From Desulfobacterales bacterium (GTDB lineage: Bacteria; Desulfobacterota; Desulfobacteria; Desulfobacterales; SpSt-501), in the NCBI GenBank assembly GCA_030834695.1, contig JAUQXK010000089.1:1-64000 (forward strand): 64,000 nucleotides of DNA. The letters run 5' to 3'. Position numbers and translations under genes: made by a program. The notes below the pieces were generated by a model. It searched no databases and was not told the origin of the DNA. It saw only the letters and a list, made by a program, of their open reading frames with translations. Numbering within the stretch: the first letter of the stretch is position 1; each line of letters starts with the position of its first letter. This document shows, one piece after another, positions 19,101-26,672 of this stretch.

Positions 19101-19190
19101 GACAATGCCGTTAACGCTGACGGAGCCGGCGTCGATGCCGGCATACAGCGCCTTGCCCGGCGCGCTTTGGTCTGCATTGAATGACGTCAT
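16101..19190 (-). CDS. Large acyl-CoA dehydratase activase (two BcrAD/BadFG domains + DUF2229)
   Basis: A 1029-residue protein. Residues 14 to about 300 and 341 to about 610 are two ASKHA-fold activase domains, opening with YAGIDAGSVS and YLGIDIGSTTTKYA. Both carry the two cysteines that hold the bridging [4Fe-4S] cluster in HgdC-type activases: Cys143 (GPCASGTGSF) and Cys198 (CRCTVF), then Cys466 (KVCAAGTGSF) and Cys506 (AERCTVF). The rest is a DUF2229-type region with TAETCYPVKVSHGHARLL. Such activases use ATP to push a low-potential electron into a dehydratase. ATG 19190 has AAAGGAG upstream; the longer frame was rejected. A sigma-54 promoter lies about 50 bases upstream. The true partner enzyme is unknown. 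Confidence 0.85.
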   Translation of the reverse strand: MTSFNADQSAPGKALYAGIDAGSVSVNGIVIDEQKQIIYASPYRRHFGKVEESVAELVGDLETRFGSDRITVTAFTGSHGRHLSERCGAPYEVGIISQLLGAVHISPEVRTVISMGGQETALMQVAHHGSNWELEHFNTNGPCASGTGSFIDQQAERLATSIYERRGDRDRPPIERILADFIAVGLKSRQPATVACRCTVFTKSDMIHLQNKGERLEDIIHGLHVGNARNYLSTVVANRVLQDPILFIGGLSLNELQVKALRNYFPGLAVPPHSTSLGALGAALHGFAAGRTAKIDPAALATPSDRRAAAVPVGQRLALRKTAFPEGNDIPRRMPAAGLRGYLGIDIGSTTTKYALIDEAGRIVDKRYVPTCGKPVETAQGLLRHIQVQMGPDLKIQGVATTGSGRNVVGDFLKADLIIDEITAHARGAVAVDPTVDTIFEIGGQDSKYIAIRDTHPLDFDMNKVCAAGTGSFLHELANKLGIDIVGEFQEIALASETPVKLAERCTVFMESDLMSFHQKGAARQDLIAGLCYAVVHNYLNRVVGKRRIGERVMFLGGPSLNKGVVAAFENVLGRGLLVPRHREVLGAFGAAVCVQEKMHAEGGRRPSTFRGIERAVGDRMLFLEKTCQADPKCQNQCKLKIYSFDGRKSVWGGECGRYDLSSGASYKENYFRLRAKIWEDHMAGVYAALPDAAPLLEIDGRPTVGMMRALYGIHGCLLWAHFFDQLGFRLVLSPPTNESISRSGIETMTAETCYPVKVSHGHARLLMGRTRHLFLPIPLDMATSHERERGYFCPMVQSNTYMIRAALGMPAEAVLSPVLNLRSDADMLALDLHAQMGRRLGVGKSRVRQALKHALERQDHFVKELHRVGDHILKGIGADEPLVVVTGRPYNLYDERLNLRLGQSLAKIGLAALPMDFIDASRIHLGDFASMYWGLGAQILRTARLISATPNYFGLHLTNFGCGADSFIEHFYKHTMGAKACLILELDEHSAAAGVMTRLEAYQNVIYNTLAKQPPVQCRPRAVAGRGI

Positions 19191-19238
19191 GAAATTTCTC
19201 CTTTGGCGCATGGTTGCGACTGCCTTGGACAGCGGTAG

Positions 19239-19254
19239 AGCAATCGGCATACCA
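19239..19254 (-). promoter_or_regulatory. Sigma-54 (-24/-12) promoter of the activase operon
   Basis: Minus-strand TGGTATGCCGATTGCT fits TGGYAYRN4TTGCW at every constrained position. Predicted transcription starts near 19227, about 37 bases before the ATG at 19190. The gene immediately upstream (19512-20936) encodes a sigma-54 activator. Confidence 0.72.
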
Positions 19255-19481
19255 ACCGTCCGTGGGCCGGAGGGGCGCCCGCGCTGTATAATCCTGTGGA
19301 GAGCGGCAACGGATTGGAATCATATGAGAAGCAAAAATTTTCGAAGGAGAGTCAGGAATCGGCTTGTGGTCGCTCTCGAAAGGGACCCGGCTGTGCCGAG
19401 GCTGCAACCGGAATCGCGGGGAAGGGCTGGAAAAGGCGCCGAAGATGCCGGAACGATGAGGAATCTAATTCGTGGTCGAGG

Positions 19482-19495
19482 GTTGACCGGTCAAC
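19482..19495. promoter_or_regulatory. Candidate activator site: 14-base palindrome
   Basis: GTTGACCGGTCAAC is a perfect palindrome centred about 248 bases upstream of the activase -12 element. It is closely related to the inverted repeat at 14444-14459. It could be the enhancer bound by the adjacent NtrC-type regulator. Confidence 0.5.
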
Positions 19496-19511
19496 GTGAA
19501 ATGCATCCTTC

Positions 19512-20936
19512 TCAAGACGAGACGGCTGGTTTTTTGAGGCGCTTGTTGAGCGCCTGGCGCGTGATCCCCAGCATCATGGCGGCGATGGCCTGGTTGCCGC
19601 CGGACCGCCGCAGGGCTTCGTCCACCAGCAGGCGCTCGACCTGCTTGATCGTCGGCAGAGGGTCCGGGAAGGCCGTCGCCCCGCCGGCCGCATCAAGCGG
19701 GCCGGCGGCGTCGCCGGCCAGGCCCGGCTGCGCTTTGAAGATCTCGGACTTGAAAGCATCCATGGAAAGCTTGCCCGCCGCGTGGATGCTGACCGCGTTG
19801 TACACCATGGACTCCAGCTCCCTGACGTTGCCGGGGAAATGATAGGACGCCAGCAGCTTGAGGAGCTCACCCGGTGGGGTGGGTTTTTTCTTGCCCAGGC
19901 TGTGCGCCGCTTTTTCGAGGAAGTGATCCAGCAGAACCGGTAGGTCTTCCGGTCGCTCCCGAAGCGGCGGAACCTGCAGCCGGTGCCCGCAAAGCCGGTA
20001 GTAGAGGTCCTTGCGGAATCGGCCGGAGTTGCGGGCGGCCTCCAGGTCCTGATTGGTCGCCACCACGATGCGGGCATCCGATCGCTTGGCCAGGTCGGAA
20101 CCCAAGGGCAGATACTCTCCGTCCTGCAGCAGCCGCAGGAGTTTGACCTGGGAGACGGCGCTGAGGTCGCCGATTTCGTCCAGGAAAAGCGTCCCGCCGG
20201 CGGCCTGCTCCAGCAGGCCGGGCCGGCCTTCCATGGCACCGGTAAAAGCGCCCTTTTTATGGCCGAACAGGGTGTCGGCGAACACGTGGTCGTCCAGCCC
20301 GGCGACGTTGACCGGAGTGAAGGCCCCCTTGCGGTTGCTCAAGGTGTGTACGGCCCGCGCCACCAGCTCCTTGCCCACCCCAGTCTCTCCGGTGATCAAG
20401 ACCGGCCGCGGGCTGGGTGCTACGGCCTCGATATATTGAAAGATGGATCGCATGCCGTGGCTGATGGTGACGATGTCCGCAAAGGCTTCGGGACGGCTCA
20501 GCCGGTCGGTGAGGATGCGCGCCTTGAGCAGTTGATTTTCACGGTGCAGTTCACGCAGCTCGATGCCCCGCTTCACGCTGCTGACCAGCCGGCTCTTCTC
20601 GACCGGTTTGACGATGTAGTCAAAGGCGCCTTGCTTCATGCACTTGACGGCGGTTTCCACATCGTCCGCCCCCGTGACGATGATAACGGGCACATCCGGG
20701 TAGTCGACCGTGATCTGCCGCAGCAGCTCTTCGCCGGATAGATTGGGCATCCACAAATCGAGCAGCATGATCTCGATCTCCTGGCGGGCGATGACGGACA
20801 TGACTTCGCGGCTGTCTTGACAGCAGATGAAGTTGTTCATGCTGGCGGAGCGCAGGGTCAGCTCGAAACTGGTCAAGGCCTGGGCCTCATCGTCGACCAC
20901 CATGACCGGCAGTTCAGGGTAGATTGTTTCTTTCAT
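19512..20936 (-). CDS. NtrC-family sigma-54-dependent response regulator
   Basis: A 474-residue protein with the three standard domains. The receiver spans 1 to about 125, with phospho-acceptor Asp60 (LLDLWMP), acidic pair Asp15-Asp16 and Lys110. The AAA+ domain has Walker A GETGVGKE at 183-190, the sigma-54-contacting GAFTGA at 229-234, and Walker B GTLFLDE at 249-255. The C-terminus is a Fis-type HTH (IAAMMLGITRQALNKRLKK). All motifs needed for sigma-54 activation are intact. The sensor kinase gene ends 13 bases upstream. Three sigma-54 promoters in the surrounding genes are its likely targets; that link is inference. Confidence 0.92.
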   Translation of the reverse strand: MKETIYPELPVMVVDDEAQALTSFELTLRSASMNNFICCQDSREVMSVIARQEIEIMLLDLWMPNLSGEELLRQITVDYPDVPVIIVTGADDVETAVKCMKQGAFDYIVKPVEKSRLVSSVKRGIELRELHRENQLLKARILTDRLSRPEAFADIVTISHGMRSIFQYIEAVAPSPRPVLITGETGVGKELVARAVHTLSNRKGAFTPVNVAGLDDHVFADTLFGHKKGAFTGAMEGRPGLLEQAAGGTLFLDEIGDLSAVSQVKLLRLLQDGEYLPLGSDLAKRSDARIVVATNQDLEAARNSGRFRKDLYYRLCGHRLQVPPLRERPEDLPVLLDHFLEKAAHSLGKKKPTPPGELLKLLASYHFPGNVRELESMVYNAVSIHAAGKLSMDAFKSEIFKAQPGLAGDAAGPLDAAGGATAFPDPLPTIKQVERLLVDEALRRSGGNQAIAAMMLGITRQALNKRLKKPAVSS

Positions 20937-20949
20937 GGAGAACGTCCTT

Positions 20950-23454
20950 TCAGCCGGCAGCGTCCGCGCGGCACGGCAGAGTGATTTCCACGGTTGTTCC
21001 GGCGCCGGGCTGCGACGTGAAGCGCATGGTCCCGCGGTGCTCCTCGACGATCCGCGCGGAGATCGACAACCCCAGGCCGAGGCCGCCGGATTCCTGCTTG
21101 GTGGTGAAAAACGGCTCCCGAATGCGGGCCAGGTCCTCCTCCGAGATCCCTGCGCCTTCGTCCTGAACTCGGATCACGACATGTTCACCGGTATCGGCGA
21201 GCGTGGTCGAAATGAAAATGCCTTGGGCCTTGTCCGCCAGCGCCTGGCAGGCGTTTTGAATCAGGTTGATGATCACCTGCTCAAGCCGTTGGAAGCTCCC
21301 CTTCACCGGCGGCAAGCCGGGGCCGCAGCGGACGGTGAAATTCGAGGTGGCGTTCTTGATCACGTTGGAAATCAGTGAAAGCGCCGACTGGATGACCGCG
21401 TTGACCTCCACGCACTGGGACAGGTCCGCGCCGTCCCCGCGCACATAGGTCTTGAGGTTGGCTACGATCTGCTTGATGCGGTCGGCGCCATCCGCAACGC
21501 CGGCCAGCAGCCTGGGCATGTGCTGCCGCAGATCCGAATATTTCATCCCGCCCATCAAAAACTCGCCGTTTTCTTTGTAATAGTCTTCCAAGATCGGCAG
21601 CGCGTTATCCCAGGCATCCCGCAGGATGGGAGCGTTCAGCATAATAAAATTGGTGGGGTTGTTGATTTCGTGGGCCACACCCGAAACCAGAACCCCCAGG
21701 GCGGCCATCTTGCTGGCCTGCATCAGCTGTTGCTGGTGCAGTTTAGCCTGCTCCTCGGCTTTCTTGCGGTCGGTGATATCGCGCACGACCCCGCGGAACC
21801 CGCTGGCGGTGCCTTTGCCGTCCCGGATCAGCGTCACGGAGGCCTCCACAATTTTCTTGGTCCCATCCTTGGTGATGACCTCCCAGTCAAACGCCTTGGT
21901 GGCCTCTCCGGTGTTGTACACCCGCAGAAAGGTTTCGTAGACCCGTTTGTAGGCCTCCGTCGGCATGTACCGCCGGTTATTCATCCCGATCAGCTCATCC
22001 CGGCCATAGCCGATGATTCCGCACAGGGAATCGTTGCAGAACATCATGTCGCCGTTCAGGTCGACCTCGTAGTAGCCTTCCTGGATGCTGTTCAAGATGG
22101 TCCGGTATTTTTCCTCGCTTTCGCGCAGCGCCTCCTCGACCCGGATGCGGTCGATCACCTCCTGTTTGAGGGATTCTAGAGTGTCGCGCAGTTCCGTGCG
22201 CTGGGTCTCGGCCAGGGTGAAGGCCCGCAGCAGCCGGAAGGACAGCAGAAACGCCTGGGAGAAGATGAAGAAAAGCATCCCGAAGGGTGCGAAAAATCCG
22301 GTACGGATGATCCGTTCGACGTGCAGCATGTCGTTGACCACTGCCAGACACAGCCCCAGCAGGCCGATCATCAGCACGAAGGCTTCCACCTGCCGCCGCA
22401 CCGGGTCCGACAGCAGCAGGCGGAAGGTGTAGACGAACAGCCCCAGGGTAAAGACATCGTAGGCATGCAGGGTATGGGTAAAGACTGCGGGCGGCGTGAA
22501 CAGCACAACGGCGGAGAAGCCAAACCCGATCACCAGGATCGCGCGAAGCAGTTTCCGCGGAAGCTGGGGGAACAGGGACTTCAGAAAGAATGCGAAGGCC
22601 GGAACGGCAAGATAGTAGGACAAATATTCCAGTTTGATCAGCACGCTCCAAGCGATGCTCGGCGCAAATTGCAGCAGGTGGCGCTCATCGGTGGTGAGCA
22701 GCCGGAGGGCCACCAGCAGGCAGACGATGCCGAAATACAGGGTCGGCCGAAATTTTTGGCGGACCGCAAAAAGGCTCAAGTGATAAACGGCCATGCAGAA
22801 TATGGCGCCGAGGATGAAAAAGTCGAAGCTGCGCTGCAGCTCGTTCAGCCGGCGTATTTGGCTTTCCGGCCCCAGGGTGATCAGATCCCACAGGCCGCCC
22901 CGGCGATGATGGAAGTTGGACACATGCAGGAGGATTTCGACTTGGTCGGATTCCGGCTGAAAGGCAACGATCGCCGGGAACTGGCGGGGGACGGTTGTCG
23001 CAGCGGCCACCCCGGCCAATCCGGCCGAGGCCGCCGGCTTCCGGTCGATGTAAATCGTGTAGGCGGTGGAGATCTCTTCTACTTTCAAGGCCAGGGGCGC
23101 GCCGGTCTGCTTCAAGAGGACGTTCAAACGGTAGGTGGCACAGCCGGTACCCGGCAGATGGGAGCCTTCCAGCCGGTACCCGTTCCAGAATCCGGGCACA
23201 TGGATGTACCCGGACGGAGGGGGTGGCGTTGCTTGCGAAAAATCCGCGGGCGACAAGTGACGCTGCCAGTAGAACTCCCACTCGCCGATAAGGTCTGCCG
23301 GCCCGTTTGCTTTGAAGTCCCAGGCGCTCAGATCGATCAGCCCGCGGTGCGCCTGGGGCGGCTTGGGGCCGGTCCATTTGCAGCCGCCCGGGCTGAAAAC
23401 CAGGATGATGAGAAAAATCGGCAGGAGACCTTTTTTGAGGCGTTGAGCGCTCAT
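20950..23454 (-). CDS. Membrane sensor histidine kinase (7TMR-DISM + PAS)
   Basis: An 834-residue kinase. An N-terminal hydrophobic signal is followed by an extracytoplasmic jelly-roll-like domain of the 7TMR-DISM extracellular type (DLIGEWEFYWQRHL, YIHVPGFWNG). About seven hydrophobic segments follow (residues about 205-400), then a coiled linker and a PAS domain (YRTILNSIQEGYYEVDLNGDMMFCND). The kinase core has an H-box SGVAHEINNPTNF and ATP-binding motifs NLIQNACQAL and GGLGLGLSISARIVEEHRG. Related extracellular domains are thought to bind carbohydrates or other small ligands. ATG 23454 (CCGGAG upstream) is preferred to a longer frame. It forms a pair with the NtrC-type regulator 13 bases downstream. 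Confidence 0.88.
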   Translation of the reverse strand: MSAQRLKKGLLPIFLIILVFSPGGCKWTGPKPPQAHRGLIDLSAWDFKANGPADLIGEWEFYWQRHLSPADFSQATPPPPSGYIHVPGFWNGYRLEGSHLPGTGCATYRLNVLLKQTGAPLALKVEEISTAYTIYIDRKPAASAGLAGVAAATTVPRQFPAIVAFQPESDQVEILLHVSNFHHRRGGLWDLITLGPESQIRRLNELQRSFDFFILGAIFCMAVYHLSLFAVRQKFRPTLYFGIVCLLVALRLLTTDERHLLQFAPSIAWSVLIKLEYLSYYLAVPAFAFFLKSLFPQLPRKLLRAILVIGFGFSAVVLFTPPAVFTHTLHAYDVFTLGLFVYTFRLLLSDPVRRQVEAFVLMIGLLGLCLAVVNDMLHVERIIRTGFFAPFGMLFFIFSQAFLLSFRLLRAFTLAETQRTELRDTLESLKQEVIDRIRVEEALRESEEKYRTILNSIQEGYYEVDLNGDMMFCNDSLCGIIGYGRDELIGMNNRRYMPTEAYKRVYETFLRVYNTGEATKAFDWEVITKDGTKKIVEASVTLIRDGKGTASGFRGVVRDITDRKKAEEQAKLHQQQLMQASKMAALGVLVSGVAHEINNPTNFIMLNAPILRDAWDNALPILEDYYKENGEFLMGGMKYSDLRQHMPRLLAGVADGADRIKQIVANLKTYVRGDGADLSQCVEVNAVIQSALSLISNVIKNATSNFTVRCGPGLPPVKGSFQRLEQVIINLIQNACQALADKAQGIFISTTLADTGEHVVIRVQDEGAGISEEDLARIREPFFTTKQESGGLGLGLSISARIVEEHRGTMRFTSQPGAGTTVEITLPCRADAAG

Positions 23455-23713
23455 CTCCGGCGGCCTCGATCGGATTGCATGTGTCCTCGGCGCCGATACC
23501 ACCACGCCGCTGGGTTTGGGGGCCTGAGATATCGACGTGCGGTTGAAGAATACTGCGCCCGCACGCGGGGTCCTGCGGATAGTAGTATGCTAAGGGCTGC
23601 ACCCTGTCAACCGGCCGGGCAGCGGAAACGGGCAGAGCCGATCACGGCCCTGCCCGGACCTGCGGGACGGATGCGATTCCACCCGGAGCAGGGATGCGGC
23701 TATCCAACGAGCC

Positions 23714-24898
23714 TCAGCGGCGATCGTTGCGCAACCGGATGGCGGCGAAAACACCGGCGTGATCCGACGGCCACAACCCGGATTCGGTTATGGCCTCGTC
23801 GGCATCATTGCCGGTGAGTTGCACGATGACCGGGTAGCGCAAATCCCCGGCACTGGTGCGATGATGGTGACGGACGAAAATGTAATCGATGCGTTCGGTG
23901 AGGGCCGATTTCTCGTTCAGCAGGTCTTCGTCCTGGCAGCAGGTGCTTCCTTTTTTGTGCCGGCCGTTGGTGCGCAACGCCCACAGATCGGCGAACCCGG
24001 CAGCCACGATCTCCTTATAATCCGGATCGCTAGGGTCCAGGTTGAAGTCGCCCACCAGAAGCACCGGCCGCCTTTCCGGCGCAAGCTTCTGAAGCAGCTC
24101 CGCAACCTGCGCCTGCTGGACCACAGTCCCGTCGGGCGCGGTCAAGCCCTCGTTTTCAACATGGGTGTTCACGAAGCGGTAGGTCTTGCCGCGAACGGTG
24201 GCGTCCACCGCCACGAACCCTCTTTGAAAGATCAATTGCTGGGTTTCCGAAAATGCCACACTGAAGTTCTTGCTGAAGCCAAAGGCCTCGGCATTTTGGG
24301 TGATGACGCCTTTTTTGGCCAGAATGACATCCCGGTCGAGGTAGTTCACGTAATCGAGAAGAGGGATGCCCGAAGCGTCGAATCCCTGCAGCATGGGCAG
24401 GGTGACGTCGGAATCCATGACTGTGCCGGCGACCTCGTAGTCCAATCCTGAATTTCGCAGGGCATCCAGCAGCAGGCCCAGGTAGTCGTATTGCTCGACC
24501 GGCTGCAACGGTGCCGACGGGTTGCCGGTCGGCCGCAATCGGGTAAACTGGGCCACTTCCTGGCAGCCGATGAGGTCCGGATTTTTCTCGCCGATCTCAA
24601 TGGCCAGCGCCTGGGCGCGCTCCGCAAAATCGTTTTGGACCATCATCGCGTATTTCTCAGCCACGGCGACGGGAATGAGACTGGGGTCAGCCACATTGAC
24701 GATCGCGAAAATGTCGGCTCCCAGGTAAAGGTTGCGGGTCATCACCCGGACGGGCAATTCATTTCGGGCCGAAGGGTCGGCCGCAGCCGGGAGGGATGCG
24801 ACCCACGCAAGCACCGCCACCAGCAGCACCAAAAAAATCCGCCCGCGTTGAAATCGTCCGAATTCGCTTTTGGTTTTTTCCAAGATCGTTTTCTTCAT
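23714..24898 (-). CDS. Secreted endonuclease/exonuclease/phosphatase-family protein
   Basis: A 394-residue protein with a signal peptide (basic region to residue 20, hydrophobic 21-37, cleavage near ASLPAAADP). The mature part is an EEP-fold hydrolase. It opens with RVMTRNLYLGAD, has the metal Glu in DLIGCQEVAQF, GDFNLDPSD for the Asp/Asn pair, and the terminal SDHAGVFA motif. The fold includes nucleases, sphingomyelinases and inositol phosphatases; the substrate is unclear. AAAGGAGG lies 9 bases before the ATG. A sigma-54 promoter at 24994-25009 places it in the proposed regulon of the adjacent two-component system. Export suggests an extracellular or periplasmic substrate. Confidence 0.82.
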   Translation of the reverse strand: MKKTILEKTKSEFGRFQRGRIFLVLLVAVLAWVASLPAAADPSARNELPVRVMTRNLYLGADIFAIVNVADPSLIPVAVAEKYAMMVQNDFAERAQALAIEIGEKNPDLIGCQEVAQFTRLRPTGNPSAPLQPVEQYDYLGLLLDALRNSGLDYEVAGTVMDSDVTLPMLQGFDASGIPLLDYVNYLDRDVILAKKGVITQNAEAFGFSKNFSVAFSETQQLIFQRGFVAVDATVRGKTYRFVNTHVENEGLTAPDGTVVQQAQVAELLQKLAPERRPVLLVGDFNLDPSDPDYKEIVAAGFADLWALRTNGRHKKGSTCCQDEDLLNEKSALTERIDYIFVRHHHRTSAGDLRYPVIVQLTGNDADEAITESGLWPSDHAGVFAAIRLRNDRR

Positions 24899-24993
24899 CG
24901 TGAATACCTCCTTTCCTGTCGTTTACGATTAACTATGGCTCCGGTCGCAGGTCCCACAGGCCTCAGCCCGCAAGGGCCATGACCGCAACTAAG

Positions 24994-25009
24994 AGCAACT
25001 GCTGTACCA
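24994..25009 (-). promoter_or_regulatory. Sigma-54 (-24/-12) promoter of the secreted EEP gene
   Basis: Minus-strand TGGTACAGCAGTTGCT fits TGGYAYRN4TTGCW completely. The leader to the ATG at 24898 would be about 85 bases. All three such sites in this block share TGGTAY and TTGCT. Confidence 0.7.
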
Positions 25010-25168
25010 GTCCGTACAGAATGGCGGAAGATGCCGCCGCACATTCTTTGGATGCAAGGATCATCTGTAGGTGATTTTCTTAGGAAGAATGACGAGTTAC
25101 ACAGACACGGAGAAATGCTTCCAGGCCTCCGCAACCCAAGCTTGATTCCTAATTGAGGGTTCGGAACC

Positions 25169-25188
25169 CTGCAACCGGAGTTGACACC
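25169..25188. promoter_or_regulatory. Candidate activator box 1 (EEP promoter)
   Basis: CTGCAACCGGAGTTGACACC, centred about 183 bases upstream of the -12 element and matching 14367-14386 at 16 of 20 positions. Confidence 0.5.
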
Positions 25189-25235
25189 GTTCTGCCGCAG
25201 GCCGCTCCGCTGCAACGCGGGACGCATTCGAGGCG

Positions 25236-25248
25236 GGTTGACGCAACC
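25236..25248. promoter_or_regulatory. Candidate activator box 2 (EEP promoter)
   Basis: GGTTGACGCAACC, an inverted repeat of GGTTG around ACG, centred about 247 bases upstream of the -12 element. It keeps the same left arm (GGTTGAC) and spacing as the other two promoters. Confidence 0.45.
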
Positions 25249-25437
25249 GGCTCATTTGCATCCTTGCGCCTGCGCATGCGAGCGAGGCCGGAACGAGCGG
25301 GGAGCCAATTGCCAATCGCTCGGTTTTCGATTAATTGATGAGTTCAATCCAGGCCCGATCTCGGCGATCGAAAGCTTCCGGACGGACCCGCTTGAGGGCC
25401 GGCGCATCGTAAACCCCAACGCAAAGGATTCCCCGCC

Positions 25438-26568
25438 ATGCAAAAGAACACCCAATGCGTCCACAGCGGCTCCCGTATCGATCCGGCCACCGGAGGGTTG
25501 AACACGCCGGTCTATCCGTCGTCCGCCTTCCGGTATCTGGACATGGCCGAAAACGTCTATCCCCGGTACTACAATACGCCGAATCAAAAGACCGTGGTCG
25601 AAAAACTCTGCGATCTGGAAGGGGCTGAGGGCGGGATTCTGTTCAGCTCGGGGATGGCGGCCATTAGTGCCATGATGTTGGCGTTCTTGAACAGCGGCGA
25701 TCACGCCGTCATACAGAAAGACATCTACGGCGGTACTCACCATTTCGTTTCCGCCGATTTCAAACGCTTCGGAATCGAGTTCACCTTCACGGGGAATTCG
25801 ACCCAAGAGATCGAGGCTGCCGTCCGGCCCGACACCCGATTGATTTACATTGAAACGCCATCGAACCCGCTGCTGATGATCACCGACATCCAGGCAGCCG
25901 CCGACATCGGCCGCAGACGGGGCATTGTAACCGCGATCGACAACACCTTTGCGAGCCCCATTAACCAGAACCCGCTCGGCCTCGGCATCGATGTCGTGAT
26001 TCACAGCGGCACCAAATATATCGGCGGTCACAGCGACTTGTGCTGCGGCGCGGCGCTCGGCCGCGCAAAAGAGATTACCCGGATCAAGCGCACGGCAGTC
26101 AATCTCGGGGGCAGCCTCAACGCCCTGACCTGCTATCTGCTCGAACGCAGCCTCAAAACCCTGGCGGTCCGTGTGGAGCGCCAAAATGCGAATGCCATGG
26201 CCATCGCGGAGTTTCTGGCGCGCCACCCGTTCGTACGCCGGGTCAACTATCCCGGACTCGAAAGCCATCCGGCCCATGCGATCGCGCGCCGGCAGATGTG
26301 GGGCTTCGGAGGCATGCTCTCCTTCGAGGTGGACGAGCGCCAGGTGACGTGCGACCGCTTTCTGCGCCGCTTGAAAATGGTCACGCCAGCCCTGAGCCTG
26401 GGAGGGGTGGAAACCATCATCTGCGCGCCGGCCGCCACCTCTCACGCCAAGCTGACGCCCGCCGAACGCGCGCAGCTCGGCATCAGCGAGGGCTTGTTGC
26501 GGCTGTCGGTCGGAATAGAGGACGCTGAAGACATTCTATCGGACATCGCGCAGGCGCTTTCCCGTTAG
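25438..26568 (+). CDS. Cys/Met-metabolism PLP-dependent enzyme
   Basis: A 376-residue fold-type I PLP enzyme of the cystathionine gamma-synthase / beta-lyase / methionine gamma-lyase group. The PLP lysine lies in HSGTKYIGGHSD. Phosphate-binding FSSGMAAISAM and the cofactor-contact AIDNTFASP are in place. The usual YxRxxNPT tetramer motif is changed to YPRYYNTPNQ. A late LGGVETIICAPAATSHA segment fits the substrate-binding end. It may cleave or form C-S bonds in sulfur amino-acid metabolism; the exact reaction (lyase or transferase) cannot be settled. An AAAGGA lies 9 bases upstream. It stands alone on the plus strand. Confidence 0.82.
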   Translation: MQKNTQCVHSGSRIDPATGGLNTPVYPSSAFRYLDMAENVYPRYYNTPNQKTVVEKLCDLEGAEGGILFSSGMAAISAMMLAFLNSGDHAVIQKDIYGGTHHFVSADFKRFGIEFTFTGNSTQEIEAAVRPDTRLIYIETPSNPLLMITDIQAAADIGRRRGIVTAIDNTFASPINQNPLGLGIDVVIHSGTKYIGGHSDLCCGAALGRAKEITRIKRTAVNLGGSLNALTCYLLERSLKTLAVRVERQNANAMAIAEFLARHPFVRRVNYPGLESHPAHAIARRQMWGFGGMLSFEVDERQVTCDRFLRRLKMVTPALSLGGVETIICAPAATSHAKLTPAERAQLGISEGLLRLSVGIEDAEDILSDIAQALSR

Positions 26569-26672
26569 AAACGGTTTACTATCCAGGCGATTTCCATTAT
26601 AAAATATTTGCATTTTCATCGGGCCGAAGGGCGCATGCGGTCACCTCAAACTGAGTCACGAAAGGATGAACC

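Larger units (their letters stand above)
19191..19511. other. Regulatory intergenic region upstream of the large activase
   Basis: 321 bases between the regulator stop and the activase start. It contains the sigma-54 promoter (19239-19254), a CTGCAACCGGAATCGCGG box (19402-19419) about 171 bases upstream of the -12 element, and a 14-base palindrome at 19482-19495. The small plus-strand frame here has no ribosome site and is not called. Confidence 0.65.
24899..25437. other. Regulatory intergenic region between EEP and PLP-enzyme genes
   Basis: 539 bases between divergent genes. The left half contains the sigma-54 promoter for the EEP gene and two candidate activator boxes. The right half shows no riboswitch or strong promoter for the PLP gene that I can support. 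Confidence 0.6.

Noticed and set aside
22321-23817. Long plus-strand frame opposite the sensor kinase (498 codons)
   Set aside because: Antisense shadow; Gln/Gly-rich low-complexity product with no recognisable domain.
24899-25437. SAM or related riboswitch before the Cys/Met PLP enzyme
   Set aside because: No recognisable S-box, SAM-II or SAM/SAH core was found on the plus strand.
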